Positions 1 through 8,620 of a DNA stretch of 42,890 bases are shown one piece after another (the stretch's first letter is position 1; each line of letters opens with the position of its first letter). The stretch is from an uncultured Alphaproteobacteria bacterium. GTDB taxonomy: Bacteria; Pseudomonadota; Alphaproteobacteria; Rhizobiales; Ancalomicrobiaceae. Below the pieces are notes generated by a model that was given only the letters and a program-made list of their open reading frames with translations, did not search any database and had not been told where the DNA came from. Where the stretch lies: contig CALBKH010000006.1 of NCBI GenBank assembly GCA_937892955.1, forward strand, positions 1-42,890. The letters are read 5' to 3'. Position numbers and translations under genes: made by a program.

Positions 1-51
1 GTGAATCACGTCAGTAGACGGTCGTCGAGGGCTATCCGCGCACAGGTCTCA

Positions 52-1968
52 TCACACGTGGATCTGCTGACCGAGCTCGACCACGCGGCCCGACGGTATG
101 CGATAGAAGTCGGTCGCGTCGGAGGCCTCGCGGGCGAGACGGACGAAGAGGCGATCCTGCCACGCCGGCATGTCGGAGCGGGTCGAGGTCTTGAACGACC
201 GCCGGCCGACGAAGAAGGTCGTCTTCATGATGTCGTACCTGAACCCCTCCTTGCGCAGCAGCATCAGCGCCAGCGGGATGTCGGGCGTCTCGGCGTAGCC
301 GAAGGTCACCAGCACCAGCGTGAAGTCGTCGCTCAGCGGACGGATCTGCAGCCGCTCCTCGTCGGAGACGTAAGGGGTTCTGGCGGTGCGGACGTTGAGG
401 ACGAGATTGTGCCGGTGGAGCACCTGATTGTGTTTCAGATTGTGGAGCGCGGCTGTCGGCGCGGTCTCCGGGTCGAGGGTGAGGAAGACCGCCGTGCCCT
501 CGGGCCGGAACGGATGGCTACGGCCGATCATGCGGACGAAATCGGTGAGCGGCACGCTCTCGCGACGGATCCGGTCGATGACGATGGCGCTGCCGCGCGA
601 CCAGGTCCACATCACCACCATCATCGTCGCCGCCAGACCGATCGGGAGCCAACCGCCGTCGACGAACTTGGTGAGATTGGCGACGAGGAAGACCGCCTCG
701 ATGGCGATGAACGGCAGGACGAGGGCGAGCGAGCCCAACCACGGCCAGTTCCAGACGTGGCGCAGCATGAAGAAGGCGAGCGCCGAGGTGGCGATCATCG
801 AGCCGGTGACGGCGATGCCGTAGGCGGAAGCGAGGTCGGAGGAGGTGCGGAAGGTCACCACCAGCAGCACCACGCCGAAGAACAGCATGCGGTTGATACG
901 CGGCATGTAGATCTGGCCGCGCTGGGTCTCGGAGGTGTGGCGCACCTCGAAACGCGGCAAGAGACCGAGGCGGATCGCCTGCCGGGTGAGAGAATATGCG
1001 CCGGAGATCACCGCCTGGGAGGCGATCACCGTGGCCAGCGTGGCCAGCACCACCATAGGCACCAGCGCCCAGGCCGGCATCATCAGGAACAGCGGATTGT
1101 CGATCGCCTGCGGGTTGGCGAGCAGGAAGGCGCCCTGTCCGAGATAGTGGACGGTGAGCGCCGGGAAGACGACGACGAGCCAGGCGAAGCGGATCGGCCG
1201 GCGACCGAAATGGCCCATGTCGGCGTAGAGCGCCTCGGCGCCGGTGACCGCCAGGAAGACCGAGCCGAGGACGATCAAGGCGAGGCCGCGGGCATCGGCG
1301 AGGAAGCGCAGGGCGAAGCGCGGATCGAGGGCATGGAGCACGCCGGGATCGTCGGCGAGGTGGACGATGCCGCTCACCGCCAGCACGACGAACCACACCG
1401 CGGTGATCGGCCCGAACCACGCCGCGACCGAGGCGGTGCCGCTCGCCTGCACCGAAAAGAGGACGGCGAGGACGAGGACCGTCACCGGGATCACCCAGGG
1501 GGTGACCGCCGGGGTCGCCACCTCGAGGCCCTCGACGGCCGACAGCACCGAGATCGCCGGGGTGATGATGGCGTCGCCGAAGAACATCGCCGCACCGGCG
1601 GCGGCGAGAGCGAAGACGAAGGGGGTGCGCCGGCCCATGGCGCCTTCGACGAGGGCGAGGAGCGACAGGGTGCCGCCCTCGCCGCGGTTGTCGGCGCGCA
1701 GCAGGAAGAGGACGTATTTGAGGGTGACGACGACGATCAGCGCCCAGATCAGCAGCGACACGACGCCGAGCACCTCGGGACGGTCGAAGCCGCCACCGTG
1801 GAGATGGCGCAGGGATTCGCGCAACGCATAGAGCGGCGAGGTGCCGATGTCGCCGTAGACGACGCCGATCGAGCCGAGGGTGAGGGCGAAGAAGCGACTC
1901 TGCTCCTGCGGTGCGGAGGGGTCGGCCGACGCCTGCGGCGCGGTGTCGCCCGTGGTCGGCTCTCGCAT
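52..1968 (-). CDS. kup: Kup-family potassium uptake protein
   Basis: Inner-membrane K+ transporter of the KUP/HAK/KT family, which takes up potassium by a K+/H+ symport mechanism. The N-terminal region carries the family hallmark GDIGTSPLYALRE, followed by about twelve hydrophobic segments and a polar cytoplasmic C-terminal domain (ends VVELGQQIHV). The start is placed at the ATG at 1968 because GGAGG (complement of 1977-1981) lies 8 bases upstream, giving 638 residues, the usual family length. An in-frame ATG at 2028 would add 20 residues without a good ribosome site. It is transcribed away from the lipoprotein gene at 2259, with about 290 bp of shared upstream DNA. The frame is intact. Alphaproteobacteria often carry several kup paralogues, so the exact orthologue number cannot be given. 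Confidence 0.95.
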   Translation of the reverse strand: MREPTTGDTAPQASADPSAPQEQSRFFALTLGSIGVVYGDIGTSPLYALRESLRHLHGGGFDRPEVLGVVSLLIWALIVVVTLKYVLFLLRADNRGEGGTLSLLALVEGAMGRRTPFVFALAAAGAAMFFGDAIITPAISVLSAVEGLEVATPAVTPWVIPVTVLVLAVLFSVQASGTASVAAWFGPITAVWFVVLAVSGIVHLADDPGVLHALDPRFALRFLADARGLALIVLGSVFLAVTGAEALYADMGHFGRRPIRFAWLVVVFPALTVHYLGQGAFLLANPQAIDNPLFLMMPAWALVPMVVLATLATVIASQAVISGAYSLTRQAIRLGLLPRFEVRHTSETQRGQIYMPRINRMLFFGVVLLVVTFRTSSDLASAYGIAVTGSMIATSALAFFMLRHVWNWPWLGSLALVLPFIAIEAVFLVANLTKFVDGGWLPIGLAATMMVVMWTWSRGSAIVIDRIRRESVPLTDFVRMIGRSHPFRPEGTAVFLTLDPETAPTAALHNLKHNQVLHRHNLVLNVRTARTPYVSDEERLQIRPLSDDFTLVLVTFGYAETPDIPLALMLLRKEGFRYDIMKTTFFVGRRSFKTSTRSDMPAWQDRLFVRLAREASDATDFYRIPSGRVVELGQQIHV

Positions 1969-2258
1969 CCCACATGCCTCCGACCCGAGCGCCGGCCCGA
2001 CGCCGGACGGCCCCGTCTTCCCGCGCATCGCTCATTGGTCGCGTGCGTCGAAGCGGCCTTCGAGCCGCGCCTCGTCTACGCGCACTTCGCCCGTCCCGAA
2101 AGTCGCACGAATGCGGATCGTGGTCCATCCAAGCTCGCAACCGAGACCGGCTCGGTCGGCCACATCTCCACCACGATCGGGGGCGAAGTGGACAGGCATC
2201 GCGGGAGGGCCTATCGCCGACGGATCCGATCCGCCCATCGATTCGGAGTGGAAGCACG

Positions 2259-2873
2259 ATGAGAAGAACGACGGTGGCAGGCCTCGCGGCGAGCGCGATC
2301 ACGGCGGGGCTGGTCGCAGCCTGTTCCGGTCCGACCGGCGACGGATTCCGCGCCGGGCCTTCCACCCGCGCCTTTCAGGCGACCGGCGACACCTTCCTCC
2401 AGATCACCGCCCAGGGCGCCGGGCCGATCTCGGCGGCGACGCCGTTCTCGTCGAAGGCGATCCTCGCCCAGATGCCGGGCTATACCACCGGCAACGTCAC
2501 CATCGGGCTCGAGAACACCACCACCGACGCGACGGTGCTGTTCAAGGAGGCCTACGGCGGACGCATCCAGGTGCTGCACATCCTCGGCTCGGGCGGGCGC
2601 ATCCAGCAGATCCACGGCGTCACCCACCATGTCGTCGGCCCGGCCGGCGAGCGACCGGGCATGAGCCTCGCCGAGACCGGCACCGATCCGTCGTCGTGCC
2701 GCATCGGCACCAACCTGTGGCTCGGCATGGCGATCTGCCGATCACGCGGCGCCGCCAACGTGACGCTGACCTTCTCGTTCCAGGGCGAAGCGGCGATGAC
2801 CTCGAGCCTGCCGCCGCGCGACGTCCTCGCCAACGGCATGCTCCAGAGGATCATCTGGACTCCGCCGTCGTGA
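2259..2873 (+). CDS. YfeY-like (DUF1131 family) lipoprotein
   Basis: Predicted 204-residue lipoprotein. The N-terminus MRRTTVAGLAASAITAG is followed by LVAACSG, a lipobox whose Cys (about residue 22) would be lipidated. The mature part matches the pattern I recall for E. coli YfeY, an RpoE-regulated lipoprotein: an early GxGxISAxTPF segment, a central GRIQQIHG strand, the pair SCRIG...AICRS with two cysteines, a FSFQGE strand and the terminal LPPRDxL...IIW. YfeY has the same order (ASTPL, GTISRIDV, GNCQ...VECK, YQFSGEW, MPSDDTL, KIIW). Its molecular function is unknown. The start at 2259 is the ATG directly before the signal peptide. It lies 70 bp before meaB on the same strand and may be co-transcribed. 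The family call rests on remembered motifs. Confidence 0.65.
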   Translation: MRRTTVAGLAASAITAGLVAACSGPTGDGFRAGPSTRAFQATGDTFLQITAQGAGPISAATPFSSKAILAQMPGYTTGNVTIGLENTTTDATVLFKEAYGGRIQVLHILGSGGRIQQIHGVTHHVVGPAGERPGMSLAETGTDPSSCRIGTNLWLGMAICRSRGAANVTLTFSFQGEAAMTSSLPPRDVLANGMLQRIIWTPPS

Positions 2874-2943
2874 CGGTGGCAAGACACGGCGGAACATCTC
2901 GGCGCGCCGTCCGGCGGTGGGCCGAGGCCGCGGAGCGCCGCCG

Positions 2944-4035
2944 ATGACCCCTTCCCCCTTCAAAGACCCGACCGCCGGTCTCGCCCATGTCTCGGTCGAT
3001 GCGGCCGGCGATCTTCCCGCCACTCCGCCGAGCGTCGCACCGCAGGTCGCTGCGGCGCGCGACGTGTCGATCGAGGATCTCGCGGCGAAGATCCGCGCCG
3101 GCGACCGCTCGACGCTCGCCCGCGCCATCACCCTCGTCGAATCGAAGAAGCCGGAGCATCAGGCCAAGGCGCGGGCGCTGGTTCAGGCGCTGTTGCCGGC
3201 GACCGGTGGAGCGCTGCGCGTCGGCATCACCGGCGTGCCCGGGGTGGGCAAGTCCACCACCATCGATCAGCTGGGCGCCAATCTCACTGCGGCGGGGCAC
3301 AAGGTGGCGGTTCTCGCCGTCGATCCGTCGTCGACACGGACCGGCGGCTCGATCCTCGGCGACAAGACGCGCATGGCGCGGCTCGCGGTCGATCGCAACG
3401 CCTTCATCCGCCCCTCGCCGTCGTCGGGCACGCTCGGCGGCGTCGCCGCCAAGACGCGCGAGACGATGCTGCTCTGCGAGGCCGCCGGCTTCGACGTCAT
3501 CCTGGTCGAGACCGTCGGCGTCGGCCAATCGGAGACCACCGTCGCCGGCATGGTCGACTTCTTCCTGGTGCTGATGCTGCCCGGCGCCGGCGACGAGCTG
3601 CAGGGCATCAAGAAGGGCGTGCTCGAGATCGCCGACATGATCGCCGTCAACAAGTCGGACGGCGACAACGCGGTACGCGCTCGGGCGGCGGCGTCCGAAT
3701 ATCGCGCGGCGCTCAACATCCTGACGGCGAAATCGTCGAGCTGGACACCGCCGGTGGTGCTGATCTCCGGCCTCGCCAACCAGGGCCTCGACGAGATGTG
3801 GCGGCAGGTCGAGACCCATCGCGAGAAACTCGGCGCCACCGGCGAATTCGCCGAGCGGCGGCGGGTGCAGCAGGTGGCGTGGATGTGGTCGATGCTGGAG
3901 GAGCGGCTGATGCAGGCGCTGCGCCACGACCCGCGCGTCGCCGATCGCCTCGCGACCCTCGAGAGCGGGGTGCGCGACGGCACGGTTTCGGCCTCGCTGG
4001 CGGTCGACGAGATCGCCGGGGCGCTGGGGATCTGA
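2944..4035 (+). CDS. meaB: Methylmalonyl-CoA mutase-associated GTPase MeaB
   Basis: G3E-family P-loop GTPase that chaperones adenosylcobalamin-dependent methylmalonyl-CoA mutase, gating cofactor loading and protecting the enzyme from inactivation. The 363-residue protein has the Walker A motif GVPGVGKST (Lys103), the family segment AVDPSSTRTGGSILGDKTRM, the ETVGVGQSE switch region and the guanine-specificity motif NKSD. A helical C-terminal dimerisation region follows (WMWSMLEERL onward). The start at 2944 is preceded by GGAG at 8 bases; a GTG 27 bases upstream lacks this. The pcp gene begins 16 bp after the stop, so the two are probably co-transcribed. No mutase gene is present in the window, although meaB usually sits near one. 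Confidence 0.95.
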   Translation: MTPSPFKDPTAGLAHVSVDAAGDLPATPPSVAPQVAAARDVSIEDLAAKIRAGDRSTLARAITLVESKKPEHQAKARALVQALLPATGGALRVGITGVPGVGKSTTIDQLGANLTAAGHKVAVLAVDPSSTRTGGSILGDKTRMARLAVDRNAFIRPSPSSGTLGGVAAKTRETMLLCEAAGFDVILVETVGVGQSETTVAGMVDFFLVLMLPGAGDELQGIKKGVLEIADMIAVNKSDGDNAVRARAAASEYRAALNILTAKSSSWTPPVVLISGLANQGLDEMWRQVETHREKLGATGEFAERRRVQQVAWMWSMLEERLMQALRHDPRVADRLATLESGVRDGTVSASLAVDEIAGALGI

Positions 4036-4051
4036 CGACCGGGAGGCCGCG

Positions 4052-4702
4052 ATGGTTCGGTACTCGACCGCATCCGGCCGCCCGTCCCGCCCGCGCCTGC
4101 TCCTCACCGGTTTCGGCCCTTTCCCGGGCGCGCCGCGCAATCCGACGGCGGAGGTGGTGGCGCGGCTCGCCGAACGCGGCGTCGGCGACCGGCTCGGCGT
4201 CGACATCGTGCCGCACGTCTTTTCGACCACCTGGAGCGCACTCGACGATCTCGCCGGACTTCTCGCCGAGGCGCGGCCGGACATCGTCCTCCATCTCGGG
4301 CTGAAACGACGAGCGAGGTCGATCGCGGTGGAGACCTTCGGCCGCAATCGCGTGTCGATGGCGGCGGTCGACGCCGAGGGACGGCGGCCGCGAGGGTCGG
4401 TGCTCGACGGCGATGCGCCGCCACGGCTCGCCTCGACCCTGCCGGTCCGACGGATCGCCATACGCATCGCCGGGCTCGGGTTGCCGGTCGAGGTCTCGAC
4501 CGACGCCGGGCGCTATCTCTGCAACGGGCTGCTGTGGCGGTCGCTGCGGCTTTCCGGCGAACGCCCGACCGGGTTCCTGCACCTGCCGCCGACGCGCGAG
4601 ACCACCGTGGTGGCGCAGGGCGTCTTCACCCTCGACGCGTTGACACGGGCGACCGCGGCGGCGATCAGCATCGCCGCGGGTCGCGGCGCGCTGCAACCAT
4701 GA
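4052..4702 (+). CDS. pcp: Pyroglutamyl-peptidase I (peptidase family C15)
   Basis: Cytosolic cysteine peptidase that removes N-terminal pyroglutamate from peptides. The 216-residue protein opens with the family motif LLTGFGPFPGAPRNPT. The C15 catalytic triad can be placed by alignment to the known order Glu-Cys-His: Glu94 in the segment VETFGRN, Cys157 in GRYLCNG and His177 in FLHLP. The N-terminal 13 residues before the first strand are slightly longer than typical. GGGAGG at 4041-4046 fits the ATG at 4052. It lies 16 bp behind meaB and 71 bp before the Tat-exported protein gene. The substrate loop between Gly and Glu94 is less canonical than in enterobacterial Pcp (LGLKRRARS in place of a GLAGGR-type loop), so specificity may differ. 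Confidence 0.88.
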   Translation: MVRYSTASGRPSRPRLLLTGFGPFPGAPRNPTAEVVARLAERGVGDRLGVDIVPHVFSTTWSALDDLAGLLAEARPDIVLHLGLKRRARSIAVETFGRNRVSMAAVDAEGRRPRGSVLDGDAPPRLASTLPVRRIAIRIAGLGLPVEVSTDAGRYLCNGLLWRSLRLSGERPTGFLHLPPTRETTVVAQGVFTLDALTRATAAAISIAAGRGALQP

Positions 4703-4773
4703 CCGCGAGTTTTCCTCGCCTCGTGCCACCGCACCGGGCATGATCGGGCCTCGATCCTCCGAGAACCCGACCC

Positions 4774-6084
4774 ATGCCCTCTCGCCGCACCTTTCTCGTC
4801 TCGTCCCTCGCCTTCGCCGTGATCCCGCCTGCGGCAGCGGCGGTCGTCGGGGCGGACCTCGAACCGGCGAACGGCGACCGCACGGAGGCGTTCCGGGCGG
4901 GGCTCGCCAAGGCGGTGGCGGAGAAGCGACCCTTCGTGCTGGCGCCGGGGGTCTATCGGATCGGCGCGATCGAGATTCCCGACGGGGCGCAGATCCACGG
5001 CACCGCCGGGATGACGACGCTGATCGCGGCGTGCGACGGATCCTTCATGACGGCGCGCAACGCCAAGCGCATCGTGCTCTCCGGCCTCGCTTTCGACGGC
5101 CAGAACCGCAAGGGCGACCCGACTGCGGCGATCCTCGTCCTCACCGACGTCGCCGATCTGCGTCTCGTCGATTGCGTCGTCGGCCGCGGCAGCGGGATGG
5201 GCGTGTATCTGGAGCGTTGCGGCGGGCGGATCGAGAAATGCACGATCGCCTCGATCGGCAGCTACGGCATTCTCGCCCGCGACAGCCGCGCCCTGACCAT
5301 CGCCGACAACACCGTCGCGGACTGCGGCGAGGGCGGCATCCTGGTGCATCGTGGTGCGCCCGGCGAAGACGGTAGCGTGGTGCGTGGCAACCGCGTCGAG
5401 CGCATCCGCGCCACGTCGGGCGGCACCGGCCAGGTCGGCAACGGCATCAACATCCATCGCGCCCACGACGTCGCCATCGTCGACAACCGCATCACCGACT
5501 GCGCCTTTTCGGGCATCCGGGTGAACTCCGGCTCGAACGCCCGCATCATCGGCAACGAGATCCAGCGGTCGGGCGAAACGGCGCTCTACGTCGAATTCGA
5601 GTTCCAGGGCGCGGTGATCGCCAACAACCTGATCGACGGCGCCGCCAACGGCATCTCGGTGGTCAACTTCAACGACGGCGGGCGGCTGGCCACCGTCACC
5701 GGCAACGTCGTGCGCAACCTGCGACCGTCGCCGGCGACGGATCCGAACTTCCCCTCCTTCGGCCTCGCGGTCGAGGCCGACACCACCGTCACCGGCAACG
5801 TCGTCGAGGAGGGGGCGCAGATCGGCATGCTGGTCGGCTGGGGCGAATACCTGCGCAACGTCACCATCACCGGCAATGTCGTGCGCAAGGTCGGTGTGGG
5901 TATCGCCGTCACCGTCCAGGAGCGCGCCGGAACCACGGTGATCGCCTCGAACATCTTCCAGGCGACGGAGAAGGGCGCGATCGTCGGCTATCACCACACG
6001 CGACCGGTGACCGGCGACCTCGTCGCCGCCGACCGAGGAATCCCGGCGCATCTCCGGATCGAGGGAAATCGCGCGTCTCGCTGA
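4774..6084 (+). CDS. Tat-exported parallel beta-helix repeat protein
   Basis: Predicted periplasmic protein of 436 residues. It begins MPSRRTFLVSS, a twin-arginine motif (SRRTFL), followed by a hydrophobic stretch and an AAAA-type cleavage region near residue 23, so export would be by the Tat pathway. From about residue 75 the chain is built of right-handed beta-helix rungs with recurring patterns such as ITGNVVRK, IVDNRITDC and IIGNEIQRS, as in pectate-lyase-like folds. It matches my memory of the TIGR03808 family ('twin-arginine-translocated uncharacterised repeat protein'), for which no function is established. The N-terminal segment with FVLAPGVYRIG is typical of carbohydrate-active beta-helix proteins, but no catalytic residues could be assigned. 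The ribosome site is weak (GAGA). Confidence 0.85.
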   Translation: MPSRRTFLVSSLAFAVIPPAAAAVVGADLEPANGDRTEAFRAGLAKAVAEKRPFVLAPGVYRIGAIEIPDGAQIHGTAGMTTLIAACDGSFMTARNAKRIVLSGLAFDGQNRKGDPTAAILVLTDVADLRLVDCVVGRGSGMGVYLERCGGRIEKCTIASIGSYGILARDSRALTIADNTVADCGEGGILVHRGAPGEDGSVVRGNRVERIRATSGGTGQVGNGINIHRAHDVAIVDNRITDCAFSGIRVNSGSNARIIGNEIQRSGETALYVEFEFQGAVIANNLIDGAANGISVVNFNDGGRLATVTGNVVRNLRPSPATDPNFPSFGLAVEADTTVTGNVVEEGAQIGMLVGWGEYLRNVTITGNVVRKVGVGIAVTVQERAGTTVIASNIFQATEKGAIVGYHHTRPVTGDLVAADRGIPAHLRIEGNRASR

Positions 6085-6221
6085 AATGCCCAGGAAACAT
6101 AGAATTAATTTTTACTGCAGATATTGCCCATGTCGGTTTTACGACGATTTTACGAGGCGAAGGGTAATGTGACCCGGTCGGAGTGGCGGCTCCTGCATCG
6201 GTAACCGATCGGACAGACGAC
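6085..6221 (+). promoter_or_regulatory. AT-rich promoter region with tandem TTTTACGA
   Basis: This 137-bp gap before the TadG-like gene is much richer in A+T than its surroundings. It contains two copies of TTTTACGA at 6137-6144 and 6148-6155, whose starts are 11 bp apart, about one helical turn, as expected for a factor binding one face of the DNA. It most likely holds the promoter of the following gene; the factor is unknown. Confidence 0.45.
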
Positions 6222-7463
6222 ATGGATCTCCGGATACAATCGCCAATTGCAACATTTCGTCGGATCAAGTCTCGATTGACCGACATCTTCGAGGACCGTT
6301 CGGGCAACATCGCGATCATCGCGGCACTCGGGGCCATTCCATTCGTTCTGGCGATCGGCATCGCGATCGACTACTCGCGCGCCTCCTCGGCGAAGTCCGA
6401 TCTACAGGAAGCGGTCGATGCCGCGGTCCTCGCCGGTGCCCGCGACGGAACCTCGAGTTGGACGACCGTCGCGGCGAAGATGCTGTCGTCCTCGGTCAAG
6501 ACCAAGGACTTCACCGTCGCCAGCTCGAGCTTCACCACCGATGCTTCGGGCAACTACGTCGGCACCGCCGCCGGATCGATCAAGACGACTTTCGCGAGCG
6601 TCGTTTCGGTGCAGTCCATTTCGATCGGCGCCACCGCGACGGTCGCGGTCAAGGCGGCGAGCGACAAGGCCTGCATCCTGCTGCTGAACACGTCGGCGTC
6701 GCCCGGCCTGCTGCTCAACAGCGGCGCCATCATCAACGCGCCGAACTGTCAGGTCCACATCAAGTCGACCGGCAACCCGGCGGCCACCTTCAATGCATCG
6801 ACGACGTTGTCGACGAAGAAGATCTGCCTCGCCGGAACCAACGTGCTCGACAACGGCGGTACGCACCCCAACCTGACGAAGGGATGCACGACCGTCTCCG
6901 ATCCCTTCGCGGGGACGCTACCGACGCCGTCGTCGTCGACCTGCACCTATTCGAACTACAACGTCAACAGTTCGACCACGCTGTCGCCCGGCGTCTATTG
7001 CGGCTGGACGAACTTCAACGGTTCGCCGACGGTGACACTGTCGGCCGGCGTCTACGTCATCAAAGGCGGTGGCTGGAACTTCTCCTGAACGCTGACCGGG
7101 ACCGGCGTCACCTTCTACTTCCCCGACACGTCCTACATCCAGTTCAACGGCACCTCGAAGCTCAACCTGACGGCGCCGACCAGCGGCACCTATTCCGGTC
7201 TGCTGATGTACGAGGCGAGCGGGCTGTCGCAGAGCAGCTTCACCATGAACGCCACCGCCGGCGCCAACCTGACGGGGCTCATCTACCTGCCGAAACGCGG
7301 CCTGACGCTCAACAGCGGCGCCAGCGTCACCTCCAACAATCTCACCATGGTGCTCGACACGCTGATCGTGAACCAGGTGAACTGGACCCTCGACAGCGCC
7401 GACAAGTCGATCCCCGTCTCGGGCTCCTCCAGCGCGGCGGCCGGCGTCTATCTCAAGAAGTGA
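6222..7463 (+). pseudogene. TadG/TadE-like pilus-assembly protein, interrupted by TGA
   Basis: The reading frame encodes a Flp/Tad-type protein with one transmembrane helix. After a short cytoplasmic start, DRSGNIAIIAALGAIPFVLA and IGIAIDYSRASSAKSDLQ match the TadE/TadG N-terminal anchor ('putative Flp pilus-assembly TadG'). A beta-rich extracytoplasmic domain with repeated hydroxylated strands follows. An in-frame TGA at 7086-7088 stops the chain after 288 residues (ends GGGWNFS). The same frame then continues without a shift into clearly homologous-looking sequence (TLTGTGVTFYF ... ASGLSQSSF) up to a TGA at 7461-7463. Intact, the product would be about 412 residues. One base change (for example TGG or GGA to TGA) explains this. 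It is either a nonsense mutation, a sequencing error or a read-through site. The ATG at 6222 is chosen over an upstream GTG at 6183. No other tad genes are in the window. Confidence 0.8.
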
Positions 7464-7487
7464 CGCCGTCGGCGCCGCGACCGCGGC

Positions 7488-8504
7488 TCAGGCGGAAAGA
7501 CCGTCCGCCCAGCCCGCCGCGGCGCGCAGGCCGCCGACGACCACGCCGTTCCAGTCGCGGATCGACGGCCCGAGGAACCGATCGAAGATCGGGTCGTCGC
7601 GGCGACGGAGGAGCCGGATCACGACTTCCGCCGTCACCACTTCCGCCGCCCGCGCGGCGCCGTCGTCGCATTTGACGGCGACGCCGAGACCGAGCGCGGG
7701 GATCGCCGCGCAGAACACCCCCTCGGCGCCGGTCTTGACGTAGACGTCGCCGCCGCAGGCCTCGATGAAGTCGGTGCAGAAGCGGCCGGTTCCGGCGATC
7801 ATGAAGGGCTCGGCGATCGCCGCCGCGATCAGGCGCTTCGCCGCCGCGGCGCGGGTCGGAGAAAGCCCCTCCCCCGTCGCCAGACGGGCGAAGCCGCGCG
7901 CCATCGCCGAGACCGGGATCGCCCAGGTGGGGATCGAGCAGCCGTCCTGGCCACGCGGCGCGTGGGCGACGTCGGCGCCGGTGACGTCGGCGATCGCGGC
8001 GGCGATCTCGCGCTGAACCGGATGTTCGGGCGCGCCGTAATCGGTCGGATCGAGGCCCGCGTGAACGGCGAAACAGACGAAGCCGGCGTGTTTGCCCGAG
8101 CAGTTGTTGTGGAGACGAGTCGGCCGCAGGCCGCCGCGATGCAACTGGCCGCGGTCGTCTTCACGGCCCGGCCACTGGGCGCCGCAGACCAGACAGGTCT
8201 CGTCGCGGCCGGCCTTGGCCAACATGGCGCGGGCGCCGGCGACATGGACGGCCTCGCCGTTGTGGGAGGCGGTGGCGAGCGCCAGTTCCGCCTGTGAGAA
8301 GTCGTAGGCGTCGGCCGCCCCCGACTCCACCAGCGGCAGGGCCTGGATCACCTTGATCGCCGAACGGGGAAAGACCGGCCGCTCGACGTCGCCGAGGGAG
8401 AGGAGCAGGCGCCCGCACGCATCTGCGACGGCGACGGCGCCGCGATGGCGGCTCTCCACCGCACCTCCGCGCAGGACTTCGACCAGTAGGGGTTCGGCGT
8501 TCAA
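7488..8504 (-). CDS. Rhizobial-type L-asparaginase (ReAV-like, PF06089)
   Basis: Cytosolic enzyme hydrolysing L-asparagine to aspartate and ammonia, of the Zn-containing class typified by Rhizobium etli ReAV and unrelated to E. coli AnsA/AnsB. If translation starts at TTG (complement of 8502-8504), preceded by GGGAGG at a normal distance, the residues reported as critical in ReAV fall at identical numbers. These are Ser48 and Lys51 (RSAIKVIQ), Cys135 and Lys138 (NNCSGKHAGF) and Cys189 (GQDGCSIP). This agreement strongly supports the TTG start and a 338-residue protein. A longer frame from 8594 exists but lacks a ribosome site. The stop lies 24 bp from the convergent TadG-like gene. It diverges from the small gene at 8621 over an AT-rich spacer. 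Confidence 0.95.
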   Translation of the reverse strand: MNAEPLLVEVLRGGAVESRHRGAVAVADACGRLLLSLGDVERPVFPRSAIKVIQALPLVESGAADAYDFSQAELALATASHNGEAVHVAGARAMLAKAGRDETCLVCGAQWPGREDDRGQLHRGGLRPTRLHNNCSGKHAGFVCFAVHAGLDPTDYGAPEHPVQREIAAAIADVTGADVAHAPRGQDGCSIPTWAIPVSAMARGFARLATGEGLSPTRAAAAKRLIAAAIAEPFMIAGTGRFCTDFIEACGGDVYVKTGAEGVFCAAIPALGLGVAVKCDDGAARAAEVVTAEVVIRLLRRRDDPIFDRFLGPSIRDWNGVVVGGLRAAAGWADGLSA

Positions 8505-8620
8505 GGATACCTCCCGAGATGTTTCGCGGTCGTCGACGTATGTTATCCGACGGATCGAGACGTCATTCCGATCACATGGTAAAATATTCAACAACTAAAA
8601 TATTTCCGGGAGGACGATCC
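8505..8620. promoter_or_regulatory. Divergent AT-rich spacer with direct repeat TAAAATATT
   Basis: This intergenic region separates the asparaginase and the small plus-strand gene. It contains TAAAATATT twice, at 8580-8588 and 8596-8604, with starts 16 bp apart, in otherwise GC-rich DNA. The second copy directly precedes the GGGAGG ribosome site of the gene at 8621. The repeats could be -10 elements or an operator; which one cannot be decided by eye. Confidence 0.4.

Noticed and set aside
2032..2238. Small minus-strand frame between kup and the lipoprotein gene
   Set aside because: No ribosome site, no family features, and it lies in the shared promoter region of two divergent genes.
1..2262. 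753-codon plus-strand frame opposite kup
   Set aside because: Shadow of the kup gene; the translation is charged low-complexity, whereas the minus strand gives a full membrane transporter.
7086..7088. In-frame TGA read as selenocysteine
   Set aside because: TadG-like proteins are not redox enzymes, no Cys homologue at this position is expected, and no convincing SECIS-like hairpin was recognised directly after the codon.
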